Part shown: positions 8,900-17,717 of the stretch, piece after piece | Layout: every line of letters starts with the position of its first letter | How positions within the stretch are numbered: position 1 is the first letter of the stretch | Assembly (NCBI GenBank): GCA_045047085.1 | Contig: JASFYT010000075.1 | Coordinates: 13,387 to 77,386, forward strand | DNA length: 64,000 nt | Direction of reading: 5' to 3' | Source: GCA-2401155 sp045047085 | Lineage (GTDB): Bacteria > Pseudomonadota > Alphaproteobacteria > Rhizobiales > Rhizobiaceae | Notes under the pieces: model-generated | Seen by the model: the letters and a program-made list of their open reading frames with translations, nothing else | What the model was told of the DNA's origin: nothing | Databases searched by the model: none | Position numbers and translations under genes: made by a program

Positions 8900-9789
8900 T
8901 TTTTTCCACCAAATAATTTTTCGAAATAACTCACCATTTCAGGTACCATTTTGTCGGCCCAGCCGGTTGCTTTGGCAAGGCCCAATGTATTTTTTGTGCC
9001 AATAGACATTTGGCTTGGAACACCAAAATCATCAGCCATAGATGAATAATAACCCACATCTTTGCGTGCATTAGCAACGGTAAAGGCGAGTGCGTTCGGA
9101 TCACCGTCAACAGCATATGTTTTGATGAAATCCATCATACCGGATTTTAGCGGACCAGCCGACATCACCTGATGCAGTGTCTCACGTGGAAGACCCGCAA
9201 GATCGGCCATGGCGAATGCTTCAGACATGGCACAAGCCGTGGTCATGGCATAAAAATTATTGATCAGTTTCAGCGTGTGGCCAGCACCAAGCGGGCCCAC
9301 ATGAAAGATATTCTCGCCGATATCTTCAAGCACCGGCAGGATTTCGTCGAAGTCGGCTTTTTCGCCAGCGGTCATGATATTGAGAAGACCATCCACAGCG
9401 TGTGAAGGTGTGCGACCCAATGGACCATCCATATAGCGAGTGCCCTTGGTTGCCAAATCGGCACCAATTTTTTTGGTGGAGCCGGGAAGTGATGTGCCCG
9501 TATCGATGATCAATTGGCCTGATTTTGCCCCGGCCAAAACGCCGTTCTCACCATACACCCGCGATTCAACGGATTCGGACGTACCCATGCAAAACATTAC
9601 GATGTCACTGGCAGCGGTAAGTTCACGAGAAGTTTTAAATTCTGTAGCACCTGCGGCAACGGCAATATCAACATTGGTGCGACTGCGATTGGCAATGACA
9701 TTCATTGGGTAGCCCTGCTTGATCATCCGGTTGACGATTGCCGAACCCATAAGGCCGAGGCCGATAAATCCGATGGAGGGTTTGCTCAT
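8896..9789 (-). CDS. 3-hydroxyisobutyrate dehydrogenase-family NAD(P) oxidoreductase
   Basis: A 297-residue beta-hydroxyacid dehydrogenase: GFIGLGLMGSAI dinucleotide motif at about 7-18, the substrate-binding DGPLGRTPSHA, and the catalytic Lys in GHTLKLINNF. Relatives reduce or oxidise 3-hydroxyisobutyrate, tartronate semialdehyde or L-threonate. Set between an altronate-type dehydratase and an SDR, a four-carbon or hexonate-derived substrate is likely. It starts 46 bp after the UxaA-type gene and overlaps the SDR start by 4 bp. Confidence 0.85.
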   Translation of the reverse strand: MSKPSIGFIGLGLMGSAIVNRMIKQGYPMNVIANRSRTNVDIAVAAGATEFKTSRELTAASDIVMFCMGTSESVESRVYGENGVLAGAKSGQLIIDTGTSLPGSTKKIGADLATKGTRYMDGPLGRTPSHAVDGLLNIMTAGEKADFDEILPVLEDIGENIFHVGPLGAGHTLKLINNFYAMTTACAMSEAFAMADLAGLPRETLHQVMSAGPLKSGMMDFIKTYAVDGDPNALAFTVANARKDVGYYSSMADDFGVPSQMSIGTKNTLGLAKATGWADKMVPEMVSYFEKLFGGKK

Positions 9790-9835
9790 AATTTTATATC
9801 TCCCTTTCGTATATAAATTTAACAGACTATGTCTG

Positions 9836-11350
9836 CTACATTACGGCTCCAATTTGCCATGGCACGAATTCATAGTCGCCAAGGCCCTGCGCTTCCGATT
9901 TGCTTTCTTCACCGGAAGCAACACTTAGAATTTTATTGTATATTTCGCGGCCCACAGTCTCGATGGTTTGGCCATCAGTTAGGATGGTGCCTGCGTTAAT
10001 GTCCATGTCCTCGGTCATACGTTCATACATAACAGTATTGGTGGCAATCTTGATGGAAGGGGATGGTTTCGCACCAAACGCCGATCCGCGCCCGGTGGTA
10101 AAGGTCACGATATTACATCCGCTGGCAATCTGCCCGGTGACCGATGCCGGGTCATATCCTGGACTATCCATAAACGTGAAACCGGACGCTGTAACCGGTT
10201 CGGCATATTTATAAACACCGTTTAACGGGCTGGTGCCACCTTTGGCCGTGGCACCCAGGGATTTTTCAAGAATGGAAGTCAGGCCACCCTTTTTGTTTCC
10301 AGGCGATGGATTGTTATCCATCGAACCATTATTGCGCAGAGTATAGTCTTCCCACCATCTGACCAGACCAATCAATTTGTCGCCGATCTCTTTTGAAACG
10401 GCGCGGCGGGTAAGCAAATGTTCAGCGCCATAAATCTCCGGTGTCTCAGCAAGAACACCCGTGCCGCCTTGGGCCGCGAGTAAATCGCAGGCAAAGCCAA
10501 GTGCTGGATTTGCCGTAATGCCGGACCATGCATCCGAACCGCCGCACTGCAGTGCAACCATCAAGTCAGAGGCAGGACAGGGTTCGCGGACATACTCATT
10601 TGCGATGGGCAGCATGGCGGAAATTTTTTCAACGCCAGCTTCAACAGTACGTCGCAGACCTGCCACATCCTGAATATTCATTGCCTGAAACATCGGCCCT
10701 TGTTTAATTCCAAAAGCATCAAGCAGCCAGTCAATCTGATTGATTTCGCAACCAAGCCCGACCATCAAAACACCAGCAACATTTGAGTGGCGGGCATAGC
10801 CCCACATTACTCGTTGCAAGGCCTCAAAACCTTCTCCGTCACCAGCCATGCCGCAGCCGGTTCCGTGGGCAAAAGCAACAACACCATCCACATTAGGGTA
10901 GGCAGCCATAACTTCTGGAGTAAAATGGTTGGCAATCATATGGGCAGCGGATGCCGAACAGTTCACCGAGGTTAGAACGGCAATATAATTGCGCGTACCG
11001 GATCTGCCATTCTCACGGCGAAAACCCATAAATGTATCAATATCGCTGGCAGGCGTTACCGGGCGAAGGTCCGTTGAAAATTCATACTCCTGTACCACAT
11101 TACGGAACTCAAGATTATGGGTGTGAACATGGGAACCCGCCGCGATATTTTCTGCGGCATAACCAATCAACTGGGCATATTTAAAAACCGGGTCGTCCTT
11201 GGCAATTGCGGAAACTGCAATTTTGTGGCCACGGGGAATACGGTCGGTAGCGCGAACACCTTCAACCACCGTTCCTTCTTCCAGAATCTGGATTGCCGTG
11301 ACGATATTATCGCGGTCGTCAAGACGAACAGATTTATCAAATTCTTCCAT
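9836..11350 (-). CDS. UxaA-family altronate/galactarate-type dehydratase
   Basis: A 504-residue single-chain member of the UxaA/GarD family. An N-terminal SAF domain (about 5-85, with IPRGHKIA and AGSHVHTHNL) is joined to the long catalytic domain (GFRRENGRSGTRNYIA, AFAHGTGCGM, QCGGSDAWSG, PGYDPASVTG). These iron-dependent enzymes remove water from aldonic or aldaric acids to give 2-keto-3-deoxy acids. Relatives act on altronate, galactarate and, in Campylobacter-type clusters, fuconate. Its ATG overlaps the dctM stop as TAATG, so uptake and first dehydration are translationally linked. The exact substrate is open. Confidence 0.85.
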   Translation of the reverse strand: MEEFDKSVRLDDRDNIVTAIQILEEGTVVEGVRATDRIPRGHKIAVSAIAKDDPVFKYAQLIGYAAENIAAGSHVHTHNLEFRNVVQEYEFSTDLRPVTPASDIDTFMGFRRENGRSGTRNYIAVLTSVNCSASAAHMIANHFTPEVMAAYPNVDGVVAFAHGTGCGMAGDGEGFEALQRVMWGYARHSNVAGVLMVGLGCEINQIDWLLDAFGIKQGPMFQAMNIQDVAGLRRTVEAGVEKISAMLPIANEYVREPCPASDLMVALQCGGSDAWSGITANPALGFACDLLAAQGGTGVLAETPEIYGAEHLLTRRAVSKEIGDKLIGLVRWWEDYTLRNNGSMDNNPSPGNKKGGLTSILEKSLGATAKGGTSPLNGVYKYAEPVTASGFTFMDSPGYDPASVTGQIASGCNIVTFTTGRGSAFGAKPSPSIKIATNTVMYERMTEDMDINAGTILTDGQTIETVGREIYNKILSVASGEESKSEAQGLGDYEFVPWQIGAVM

Positions 11351-12945
11351 TATAAAAACACCGATACAAGGTTGGGCCAGAGCAGCAATAGTGTAAGTGC
11401 CATGAGTTGTAGTCCTATAAAGGGCAGGAAGCCTTTGAAAATGTCAACCAGAGTAATATGCGCCGGTGCCACAGATTTCAGATAAAAGGCGGCCGGTCCA
11501 AAAGGTGGAGACAGGAAGGAAACCTGCATGTTCATACAGAATAAAACACCAAACCAGATCGCCACATACTTCGAATCAACGTGACCGATAAAGCCGAGCT
11601 CTTCAACTGGCAGGCGCTGTACGATTGGTAGAAATACCGGCATGATCAATAGTACGATACCAACCCAATCCATGAACATGCCCATGATGAGGAAAATAAC
11701 CATCATCACCAAAATAATACCCATGGTTGGAAGTTCGGCTCCAACAATCAGATTGGCAATATAGGTTGGGCCGCCAACAAGGGTGTAGGCTGCAGCAAGG
11801 GTTGCCGCACCAATGGTGACCCAGATGATGGTGCCTGTAGATTTAAGTGTCCGCATCAGCGAATCCCAAACGATACTGAAAGTCATTTCACCGCGCGCGA
11901 GAGTAATTAGGAAGACTGCAACCACGCCCATGCCAGCGGCTTCGGTAATGCCGGTAATGCCGCCATAGATCGAGCCAAGTACGACGCCGATAACGATAAT
12001 TGGGGCCAAAAGGCCTTTGCCCATTTCCCATGCCGTAGCTGTGCGTTCGCGCCCAAAGGCAAACATCAATGCCCCCGCGGGAACCACAATCCAAGCGATG
12101 ATATAGGGAATATGAGCAACCATACCAAGTGCCTTTGGATCGACGCCTTCAATAATGTCATTTCCGCCGGTTGCAGTTAAGAACAAGGCCCGTATCAGCA
12201 GAACGGAAGCGCTGCCAATAGATAGAATGCTTAAGAATGCCAAAAACAGAACACGCTTTTCATTGCCGCTTGGTTCATTTGGGTCCGGCTCCGGCAAGGG
12301 AGCATCTTCAGGATGCATTCGTGTGCGCACGATGATGTAAATGATGAAGAATGACGCCAGAATAAAACCCGGCAGGAAGGCGGCGGTAAACAGCGCCTTG
12401 ATTGAAGTCTCTGTAATCAGGCCATAAAAAATCAAAACGATAGAAGGCGGTATCATGGTTCCAAGAGAACCCGATGCGCAAATCGTACCAATGGCCAGGT
12501 TTTGATTATAGCCAAGACGTAGCATTTGCGGCAAGGCAATCAGGCCAAGCAGAACCACTTCACCGCCAATGATTCCGGACATCGCCGCCATGATAACTGC
12601 CATGATCGACGTAACAATCGCGATGCCACCTCGCGTACGTGACAGCCAGACATTCAGCGATTCATACATGGCTTTTGCAATGCCTGATCGTTCAAGCAGT
12701 GCTGCCATAAAGATAAATAACGGCACCGATATCAGGACGTAATTGGTCATTTGCCGATAGATGGCTTGTGCCAAAACGCCGAGCGGTCCCCGGCCAAATT
12801 GCCCATAAAGAAGGTCTGGGCCAAATTTCATCACCAATACGGCAACAGCAAGAGTGGCAGAGGCAAAACCCAAAGGCATGCCAATGGCAAGCAGGAAAAA
12901 CATTCCCAATAATAGAAGTAACGATAGTGTTCCGATATCGACCAT
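11350..12945 (-). CDS. dctM: TRAP transporter large permease (DctM type)
   Basis: About 531 residues, very hydrophobic, with the TRAP-M features: PLGFASA in the first span, ISVPLFIFMAALLERSGIA, GGEVVLLGLIALPQMLRLGY, and MFMDWVGIVLLIMPVFLPI. It forms the ion-driven channel for the substrate delivered by the binding protein. I place the start at the ATG at 12945, only 4 bp after the dctQ stop. The open frame reaches further upstream, but that part would overlap dctQ and does not look like protein of this family. Confidence 0.93.
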   Translation of the reverse strand: MVDIGTLSLLLLLGMFFLLAIGMPLGFASATLAVAVLVMKFGPDLLYGQFGRGPLGVLAQAIYRQMTNYVLISVPLFIFMAALLERSGIAKAMYESLNVWLSRTRGGIAIVTSIMAVIMAAMSGIIGGEVVLLGLIALPQMLRLGYNQNLAIGTICASGSLGTMIPPSIVLIFYGLITETSIKALFTAAFLPGFILASFFIIYIIVRTRMHPEDAPLPEPDPNEPSGNEKRVLFLAFLSILSIGSASVLLIRALFLTATGGNDIIEGVDPKALGMVAHIPYIIAWIVVPAGALMFAFGRERTATAWEMGKGLLAPIIVIGVVLGSIYGGITGITEAAGMGVVAVFLITLARGEMTFSIVWDSLMRTLKSTGTIIWVTIGAATLAAAYTLVGGPTYIANLIVGAELPTMGIILVMMVIFLIMGMFMDWVGIVLLIMPVFLPIVQRLPVEELGFIGHVDSKYVAIWFGVLFCMNMQVSFLSPPFGPAAFYLKSVAPAHITLVDIFKGFLPFIGLQLMALTLLLLWPNLVSVFL

Positions 12946-12949
12946 GAGA

Positions 12950-13780
12950 TCAGTCCTTGAGTGTTTGACGGATATGCTCGATTTCACTTTCGTCAATATC
13001 GTCCATCGGTGTGTGGGATTCAGGTGCCTTGTGCCAGTCAGCAATCAGATTGGAAATTGCCTGAATGGCAACCAGAAGCACGATGAATAAAATTGCAGGT
13101 TTGATCGTGGCAGGAAGTGGAGGATCCCAAGCCGTGCCAAATGTTTCCCAGCGCATCAGCTTGCCGTAGGATTCGTTATAACCTCCCCAAATCAGTGAGA
13201 CCGTGAATACCCAAAGCAGAGTTACAGAAAGTAGGTCGGAAGCCTTTTGCGCCCATCTGGGGAACATGTCGTAGATTACATAAATGCGGATATGGCTGCG
13301 CTGCTGCATGGCATAGAGGCCTGCGAGCATGAAAACAAAGCCAGCTAACCAAAGCGAAAGTTCGTTCGCCCAAAGGGTCGGCGCGTCGAAAATATATCTC
13401 GAAATCACTTCATAAAACATCACCAGCACGATGATGACAACGCCGATCATGGTCGTGCGTGCGCAAATCAAAGAGACAATATCAAAAAAACCCTCAGGCT
13501 TGGGTTCGATCGCACCTTGAAAATCAGAAAAATAGATCGATGAGATAAATATAGTAACAGCACCGGTAATAAAGGCCAGCAACACAACTGTATCGGAAGT
13601 CGGAGAGAGGAACTGTTTCATTCCAATGCCGGTGCCGAAAAACAACGTACCAAGAATAAGAAAAATAGACAGGGCAATTAGAAGCGCCACACTGGCAAAC
13701 ATTGCCTTGCGAACCAGTTTTCTACCAGACCCAAGCCACAGGCTATCTTTGGAGGTTGCCACACGGTTTGTCATTGTCAC
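12950..13780 (-). CDS. dctQ: TRAP transporter small permease (DctQ type), N-terminally extended
   Basis: A 276-residue membrane protein. The C-terminal 170 residues hold the usual four-span DctQ domain with the conserved EVISRYIFDAPTLWANELS and the HIRIYVIYD segment. The first 90 residues add two further hydrophobic spans (about 26-47 and 60-82) and an acidic linker, which most DctQ proteins lack. It lies between dctP, with a terminator-like hairpin in between, and dctM. Together the three make a tripartite secondary importer for organic acids. Confidence 0.88.
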   Translation of the reverse strand: MTMTNRVATSKDSLWLGSGRKLVRKAMFASVALLIALSIFLILGTLFFGTGIGMKQFLSPTSDTVVLLAFITGAVTIFISSIYFSDFQGAIEPKPEGFFDIVSLICARTTMIGVVIIVLVMFYEVISRYIFDAPTLWANELSLWLAGFVFMLAGLYAMQQRSHIRIYVIYDMFPRWAQKASDLLSVTLLWVFTVSLIWGGYNESYGKLMRWETFGTAWDPPLPATIKPAILFIVLLVAIQAISNLIADWHKAPESHTPMDDIDESEIEHIRQTLKD

Positions 13781-13806
13781 ACCTCAAGAACTAAAATTGG
13801 AATCTG

Positions 13807-13840
13807 AAAAAAAAACGGCAAGCCAATAACTGACTTGCCG
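13807..13840 (-). terminator. Intrinsic terminator or attenuator between dctP and dctQ
   Basis: Read on the minus strand, CGGCAAG at 13840-13834 pairs with CTTGCCG at 13822-13816 around an 11-nt loop and is followed by nine U residues (13815-13807). This is a textbook intrinsic terminator placed just after dctP. Partial read-through would give far more binding protein than permease and enzymes, as is usual in TRAP operons. Confidence 0.85.
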
Positions 13841-13869
13841 CGATATTTTTTATGATGAAAACAGCAGGA

Positions 13870-14883
13870 CTACTTGATCATGCCCATTTTCTTCAGGAAC
13901 ACGCGGTGAGCTTTCACCAAGGCGTCAGCTTCAGGTGTTTTCTTCGCCCAGCCATCCCAGGCTTTTTGAGCACCGGCACGGAAATTGGCACGGTCTTCAG
14001 GGCTCCAATCATAAAGGGTTACACCTTCAGCCTGCAATTTCACTGCAGCTTCGCGGTTGGCAAGATCAAATGTCATTGTGGTTTGCAGAGCAAGTTTTTG
14101 CGTTGCAACTTCAATGATGCGCTGAATATCAGCTGGGAAAGCATCCCAAACATCTTTGTTGAACGTCACGTGATCCATAGGCATTGAATGGAAGCCCGGG
14201 AATGTTGCGTGTTTCACGATATCATAAAGACCAAGGCCCACATTGTTTGCAAGGCTCGAAGCGTCTGCGCCATCGATGATGCCGGTTTCAAGGGCGGTAA
14301 AGATTTCAGTGAAATCCATAACAATCGGGGTAGCACCAAGTTCGGCAAAGATTTCTGTCTCAAGGCCTGGAGGAGAACGGAATTTCCAGCCTTTCAAATC
14401 AGCAGGTCCTGCAAGAGGCTTGGAAGAAGACATTGCTTCCTGGCCTGCAGCCCACCAACCCACAAGATGCATGCCATGAGCATGATAAAGGTCGTTTGCT
14501 GCTTTCAGTCCGCCACCATTATAAAGGAAAGAATAAAGCTGGTAAGGATTGTCATAGCCACCCATTGGATCGCCAACAAACTGGAACGCGGGGTTCTTAC
14601 CTGTTTGGTAAGCGCCACCATGCATTTCACCGTCGAGAATGCCGGTTGCTGCAGCATCAAAGCCTTCAACAGAAGCCACGACGGAAGAAGACCAAAACAT
14701 TTCGATCTGGATCTGCCCGCTTGACATTACTTTCACATCGTCGATGAAAGTTTGGGCCAATTTGCCGGATACAGTTTCCGGTGCGTAGTGAGTTTGCATG
14801 CGCAATTTGTAGTCAGCTGCAAATGCGCTTGTTGCCATTAGTGCTGTGACGGCAGCTGCTGTGGCGAGTTTCAGAAATTTCAT
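13870..14883 (-). CDS. dctP: TRAP transporter substrate-binding protein (DctP type)
   Basis: A 337-residue periplasmic binding protein with a signal peptide (cut after AFA, near residue 22). The mature part has the DctP features: the FIDDVKVMSSGQIQIEMF start, the hinge region LKGWKFRSPPGLETEIFAELGATP (about 168-191, here as two adjoining segments) and the AFPADIQRIIEVA helix. The Arg in KFRSPP should bind the substrate carboxylate. A strong AGGGAGG site precedes the ATG. As the first gene of the operon it faces the GntR regulator. Family relatives bind acidic sugars, which fits the enzymes downstream. Confidence 0.92.
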   Translation of the reverse strand: MKFLKLATAAAVTALMATSAFAADYKLRMQTHYAPETVSGKLAQTFIDDVKVMSSGQIQIEMFWSSSVVASVEGFDAAATGILDGEMHGGAYQTGKNPAFQFVGDPMGGYDNPYQLYSFLYNGGGLKAANDLYHAHGMHLVGWWAAGQEAMSSSKPLAGPADLKGWKFRSPPGLETEIFAELGATPIVMDFTEIFTALETGIIDGADASSLANNVGLGLYDIVKHATFPGFHSMPMDHVTFNKDVWDAFPADIQRIIEVATQKLALQTTMTFDLANREAAVKLQAEGVTLYDWSPEDRANFRAGAQKAWDGWAKKTPEADALVKAHRVFLKKMGMIK

Positions 14884-15013
14884 GTTTTCCTCCCTGGAAA
14901 CGAATAATTTTGAGATGCTGCAAAATTCAATTTGCCGGGTGCGTCATGATTTTCAAAATCCGGATTTTCCCTGCCAAAAAAAACTATTCCAATTAATTAT
15001 GCCTGTCAATATA

Positions 15014-15029
15014 ATTTGGTATACCAAAT
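15014..15029. promoter_or_regulatory. Perfect 16-bp palindrome, likely GntR operator
   Basis: ATTTGGTATACCAAAT is an exact inverted repeat in the 250-bp gap between dctP and the GntR gene. Its core TTGGTATACCAA matches the operator type of FadR/UxuR/ExuR-like GntR proteins (TGGTnnACCA). It is 131 bp upstream of dctP and 105 bp upstream of the regulator gene, so it could control both. Confidence 0.8.
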
Positions 15030-15133
15030 AATGTTCGCCTTTTTTTGTGCGATGTTTATAAAGGAGGTGGGTTTTGGAAAATAATCTGATACTGAGGGTA
15101 ACTTTTTAGCGGTGAACAAGGCTCGGAAAGAAC

Positions 15134-15847
15134 ATGGTAGTTGAGGCTAAGAAATATTCTGTTGATCCGGTTGGTACGATACCCACACTTTCGCGGCAGC
15201 GTCTGGCAGATCAGATCGCTGACGTGTTACGCAAACAGATTTTGCTTGGGAAATTAAAGCCCGGTAGTAATATCCCTGAACGCGAAACTGCAAGTGCGCT
15301 CGGCGTTAGTCGAACCCCGTTGCGGGAAGCATTATTGATCCTGGATGTCGAGGGTCTGATTTCCATGGCACCGGCGCGAAGCCCGATTGTCGCTGACCCT
15401 TCATTGGAAGATTTGACCCAATTATTGCTGGTACAAAGCGCACTGGAAGCGTTGGCAGGAGAGTGTGCCTGTGAAGAAATTACCGCTGATGAGTTTGATC
15501 ATATTGAAGGGCTCCATCAACATATGCTCGCGATTTCGGATGTTGATGATGACTGGATTAATTTCTTCTCCGTCGATATGGCGTTTCATGAGGCAATTGT
15601 TGCCTCGACCAAGAATCCATCGCTGATTAAAACCCATGGTCAGTATAATGCGCGTTTGTGGCGCGCAAGATTTATGTCATCGCGAAGGCGGATAAGACGT
15701 GCCCAGATATTAAGGGATCACGCCAATATTGTGGAAGGCTTGAGAATCCGGGACAAGGTACAAACATCCTCAGTTCTTGACGAGCACTTAAGAATAGCGA
15801 TCACCAACATCACGGACATTTTTGCCAGAGAAGAAGACCCGGAATAA
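15134..15847 (+). CDS. GntR-family regulator, FadR/FCD subfamily
   Basis: A 237-residue regulator. The winged helix is at about 20-82 (RLADQIADVLRKQILLGKLKPGS, split here as helix 1 and the wing start, then ERETASALGVSRTPLREAL). The C-terminal FCD domain is at about 95-225, with candidate metal-binding residues in the DMAFHEAIV stretch and later His residues (DHANIVEG, LDEHLRIA). FCD regulators usually release DNA on binding a carboxylic acid. It is divergent from the TRAP operon and followed after 60 bp by a sugar-acid dehydratase, so the inducer is probably the transported acid or an early intermediate. Confidence 0.9.
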   Translation: MVVEAKKYSVDPVGTIPTLSRQRLADQIADVLRKQILLGKLKPGSNIPERETASALGVSRTPLREALLILDVEGLISMAPARSPIVADPSLEDLTQLLLVQSALEALAGECACEEITADEFDHIEGLHQHMLAISDVDDDWINFFSVDMAFHEAIVASTKNPSLIKTHGQYNARLWRARFMSSRRRIRRAQILRDHANIVEGLRIRDKVQTSSVLDEHLRIAITNITDIFAREEDPE

Positions 15848-15907
15848 AAATGGTATTATTTGCCCATGCGACCCCAATTAGACATCATGGCACGGAGGAA
15901 AGTACAA

Positions 15908-17698
15908 TTGACAGATTCATACGACACCAAGGCCAATAAGAAATTCCGTTCTCAGGAATGGTTTGATAATCCTAATAACCCTGGCATGACAGCGCTCTAT
16001 ATCGAGCGGTATCAAAATCAGGAATATACTCGCGATGAACTAACCTCGGGCCGCCCTGTCATTGGCATTGCACAGACGGGTTCAGATATAGCACCGTGTA
16101 ACAAAATTCATATGTTCCTTGTCGACCGCATGAAAGCAGGCATCAGAGATGGTGGGGGAATTCCAATGGAGTTTCCGGTCCATCCAATTCAGGAAACTGG
16201 TAAGCGCCCAACTGCCGCCCTCGATAGAAACCTTGCTTATCTTTCCTTGGTGGAAGTGCTGCATGGTTATCCAATCGATGGCGTAATCCTCACCACTGGT
16301 TGCGATAAAACAACACCTGCCCAGCTTATGGGGGCTGCGACCGTCGATATTCCAGCCATCGTTTTATCCGGTGGTCCAATGCTCGATGGTTGGTGGAAGG
16401 GCGAACTTGCAGGCTCCGGAACAATCGTTTGGGAGAGCCGTCGTCTGCTTGCCGAGGGTAAAATCGATTACGAAGAATTCATGAGCAGGGTTTGTGCATC
16501 TGCACCTTCGCTCGGCCACTGTAATACCATGGGTACAGCCAGCACCATGAATTCGCTCGCTGAGGCGCTCGGCATGAGCCTGCCGGGCTGTGCAGCAATT
16601 CCTGCACCCTTCCGTGAGCGTATGGGCATGGCTTATGAGACCGGCAAACGTATCGTTGCCATGACGCACGAAGATTTGCGCCCATCAAAAATAATGACCC
16701 GCAAAGCGTTCGAGAACGCCATCGTTGTCAACACCGCTATCGGCGGCTCCACTAACGCTCCCCCGCACCTGCAGGCCATTGCGCGTCATATGGGGGTGGA
16801 GATGGATATTCATGATTGGCAGGAACACGGTTTTGATCTGCCACTGCTGGTAAACATGCAACCTGCGGGCAAATATCTCAGCGAAAGTTTCTTCCGTGCT
16901 GGCGGCGTTCCAGCCGTCATGGGCGAATTGCAGGAAGCGGGTCTATTGCATGAAGATGTTATGACCGTCTCCGGTAAAACCATGGGTGAAACCCTTAAAG
17001 GTGTGCGCAGTGAAGAGCATGACGTGATCAAAACCGTCGCCAACCCCATGCGCGAAAAAGCAGGTTTCCTTGTTCTCTCAGGCAATTTGTTTGATTCAGC
17101 GCTAATGAAAACCAGCGTAATTTCGGATGATTTCCGAAAGCAGTTTTTGAGTATTCCCGGCAAGGAGAATACTCATGAGGCTCGCGCCATTGTATTTGAA
17201 GGCCCCGAACACTATCACGCAAGCCTCAATGATCCCGAACTGGAAATCGATGAAAATTGCATCCTGTTCGTTCGTGGTGTTGGTTGTGTCGGCTATCCGG
17301 GCTCTGCTGAAGTTGTGAATATGCAACCACCGGACGCCATATTGAAACAGGGCATCACCCATTTGCCAACCGTTGGTGATGGTCGCCAGTCAGGAACATC
17401 GGAAAGCCCGTCAATCCTTAACGCATCGCCTGAATCTGTCATCGGCGGTGGTCTGGCTTATCTGAAAACCGGCGATATGGTGCGCCTTGATCTCAATAAT
17501 CGCACACTGGATGCGCTTGTGGATGATGCCGAATGGGCAGAGCGCAAAGCCGCATGGACCCCTCCGGAACTAAAACACCAGACACCGTGGCAGGAAATGT
17601 ACCGCGCCAGCGTCGGGCAATTATCCAGCGGCGGCTGCATCGAACTGGCAACCAGTTACCAAAAGGTCAGCAAAGACTTGCCAAGAGACAATCACTAG
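15908..17698 (+). CDS. IlvD/Edd-family sugar-acid dehydratase (arabonate/xylonate type)
   Basis: About 596 residues. The three Fe-S cluster cysteines fall at about C64 (DIAPCNK), C132 (TTGCDKTTPA) and C205 (LGHCNTMG). The spacing of 68 and 73 residues equals that of rhizobial L-arabinonate dehydratase as I recall it (C59, C127, C200). The catalytic Ser region is GTSESPS. The enzyme removes water from an aldonic acid to give a 2-keto-3-deoxy acid. I prefer a TTG start at 15908, which has GGAGGA 8 nt upstream (15894-15899). ATGs further upstream lack such a site. It shares the GntR strand and probably the regulon. Confidence 0.87.
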   Translation: MTDSYDTKANKKFRSQEWFDNPNNPGMTALYIERYQNQEYTRDELTSGRPVIGIAQTGSDIAPCNKIHMFLVDRMKAGIRDGGGIPMEFPVHPIQETGKRPTAALDRNLAYLSLVEVLHGYPIDGVILTTGCDKTTPAQLMGAATVDIPAIVLSGGPMLDGWWKGELAGSGTIVWESRRLLAEGKIDYEEFMSRVCASAPSLGHCNTMGTASTMNSLAEALGMSLPGCAAIPAPFRERMGMAYETGKRIVAMTHEDLRPSKIMTRKAFENAIVVNTAIGGSTNAPPHLQAIARHMGVEMDIHDWQEHGFDLPLLVNMQPAGKYLSESFFRAGGVPAVMGELQEAGLLHEDVMTVSGKTMGETLKGVRSEEHDVIKTVANPMREKAGFLVLSGNLFDSALMKTSVISDDFRKQFLSIPGKENTHEARAIVFEGPEHYHASLNDPELEIDENCILFVRGVGCVGYPGSAEVVNMQPPDAILKQGITHLPTVGDGRQSGTSESPSILNASPESVIGGGLAYLKTGDMVRLDLNNRTLDALVDDAEWAERKAAWTPPELKHQTPWQEMYRASVGQLSSGGCIELATSYQKVSKDLPRDNH

Positions 17699-17713
17699 AC
17701 CGGAGACGGTCTA
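17696..17713 (+). terminator. Hairpin at the end of the IlvD/Edd gene
   Basis: TAGACC, which includes the stop codon, pairs with GGTCTA around GGAGAC. There is no U run, so it is a weak terminator candidate or the edge of the repeat element that follows. Confidence 0.35.
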
Positions 17714-17717
17714 GTAG

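Noticed and set aside
12946..13044. N-terminal extension of dctM
   Set aside because: It overlaps dctQ, is not hydrophobic and is unlike TRAP permeases; the ATG at 12945 is 4 bp after dctQ.
14884..15133. Riboswitch or small RNA in the dctP-gntR gap
   Set aside because: Apart from the 16-bp operator no conserved RNA structure was recognised.
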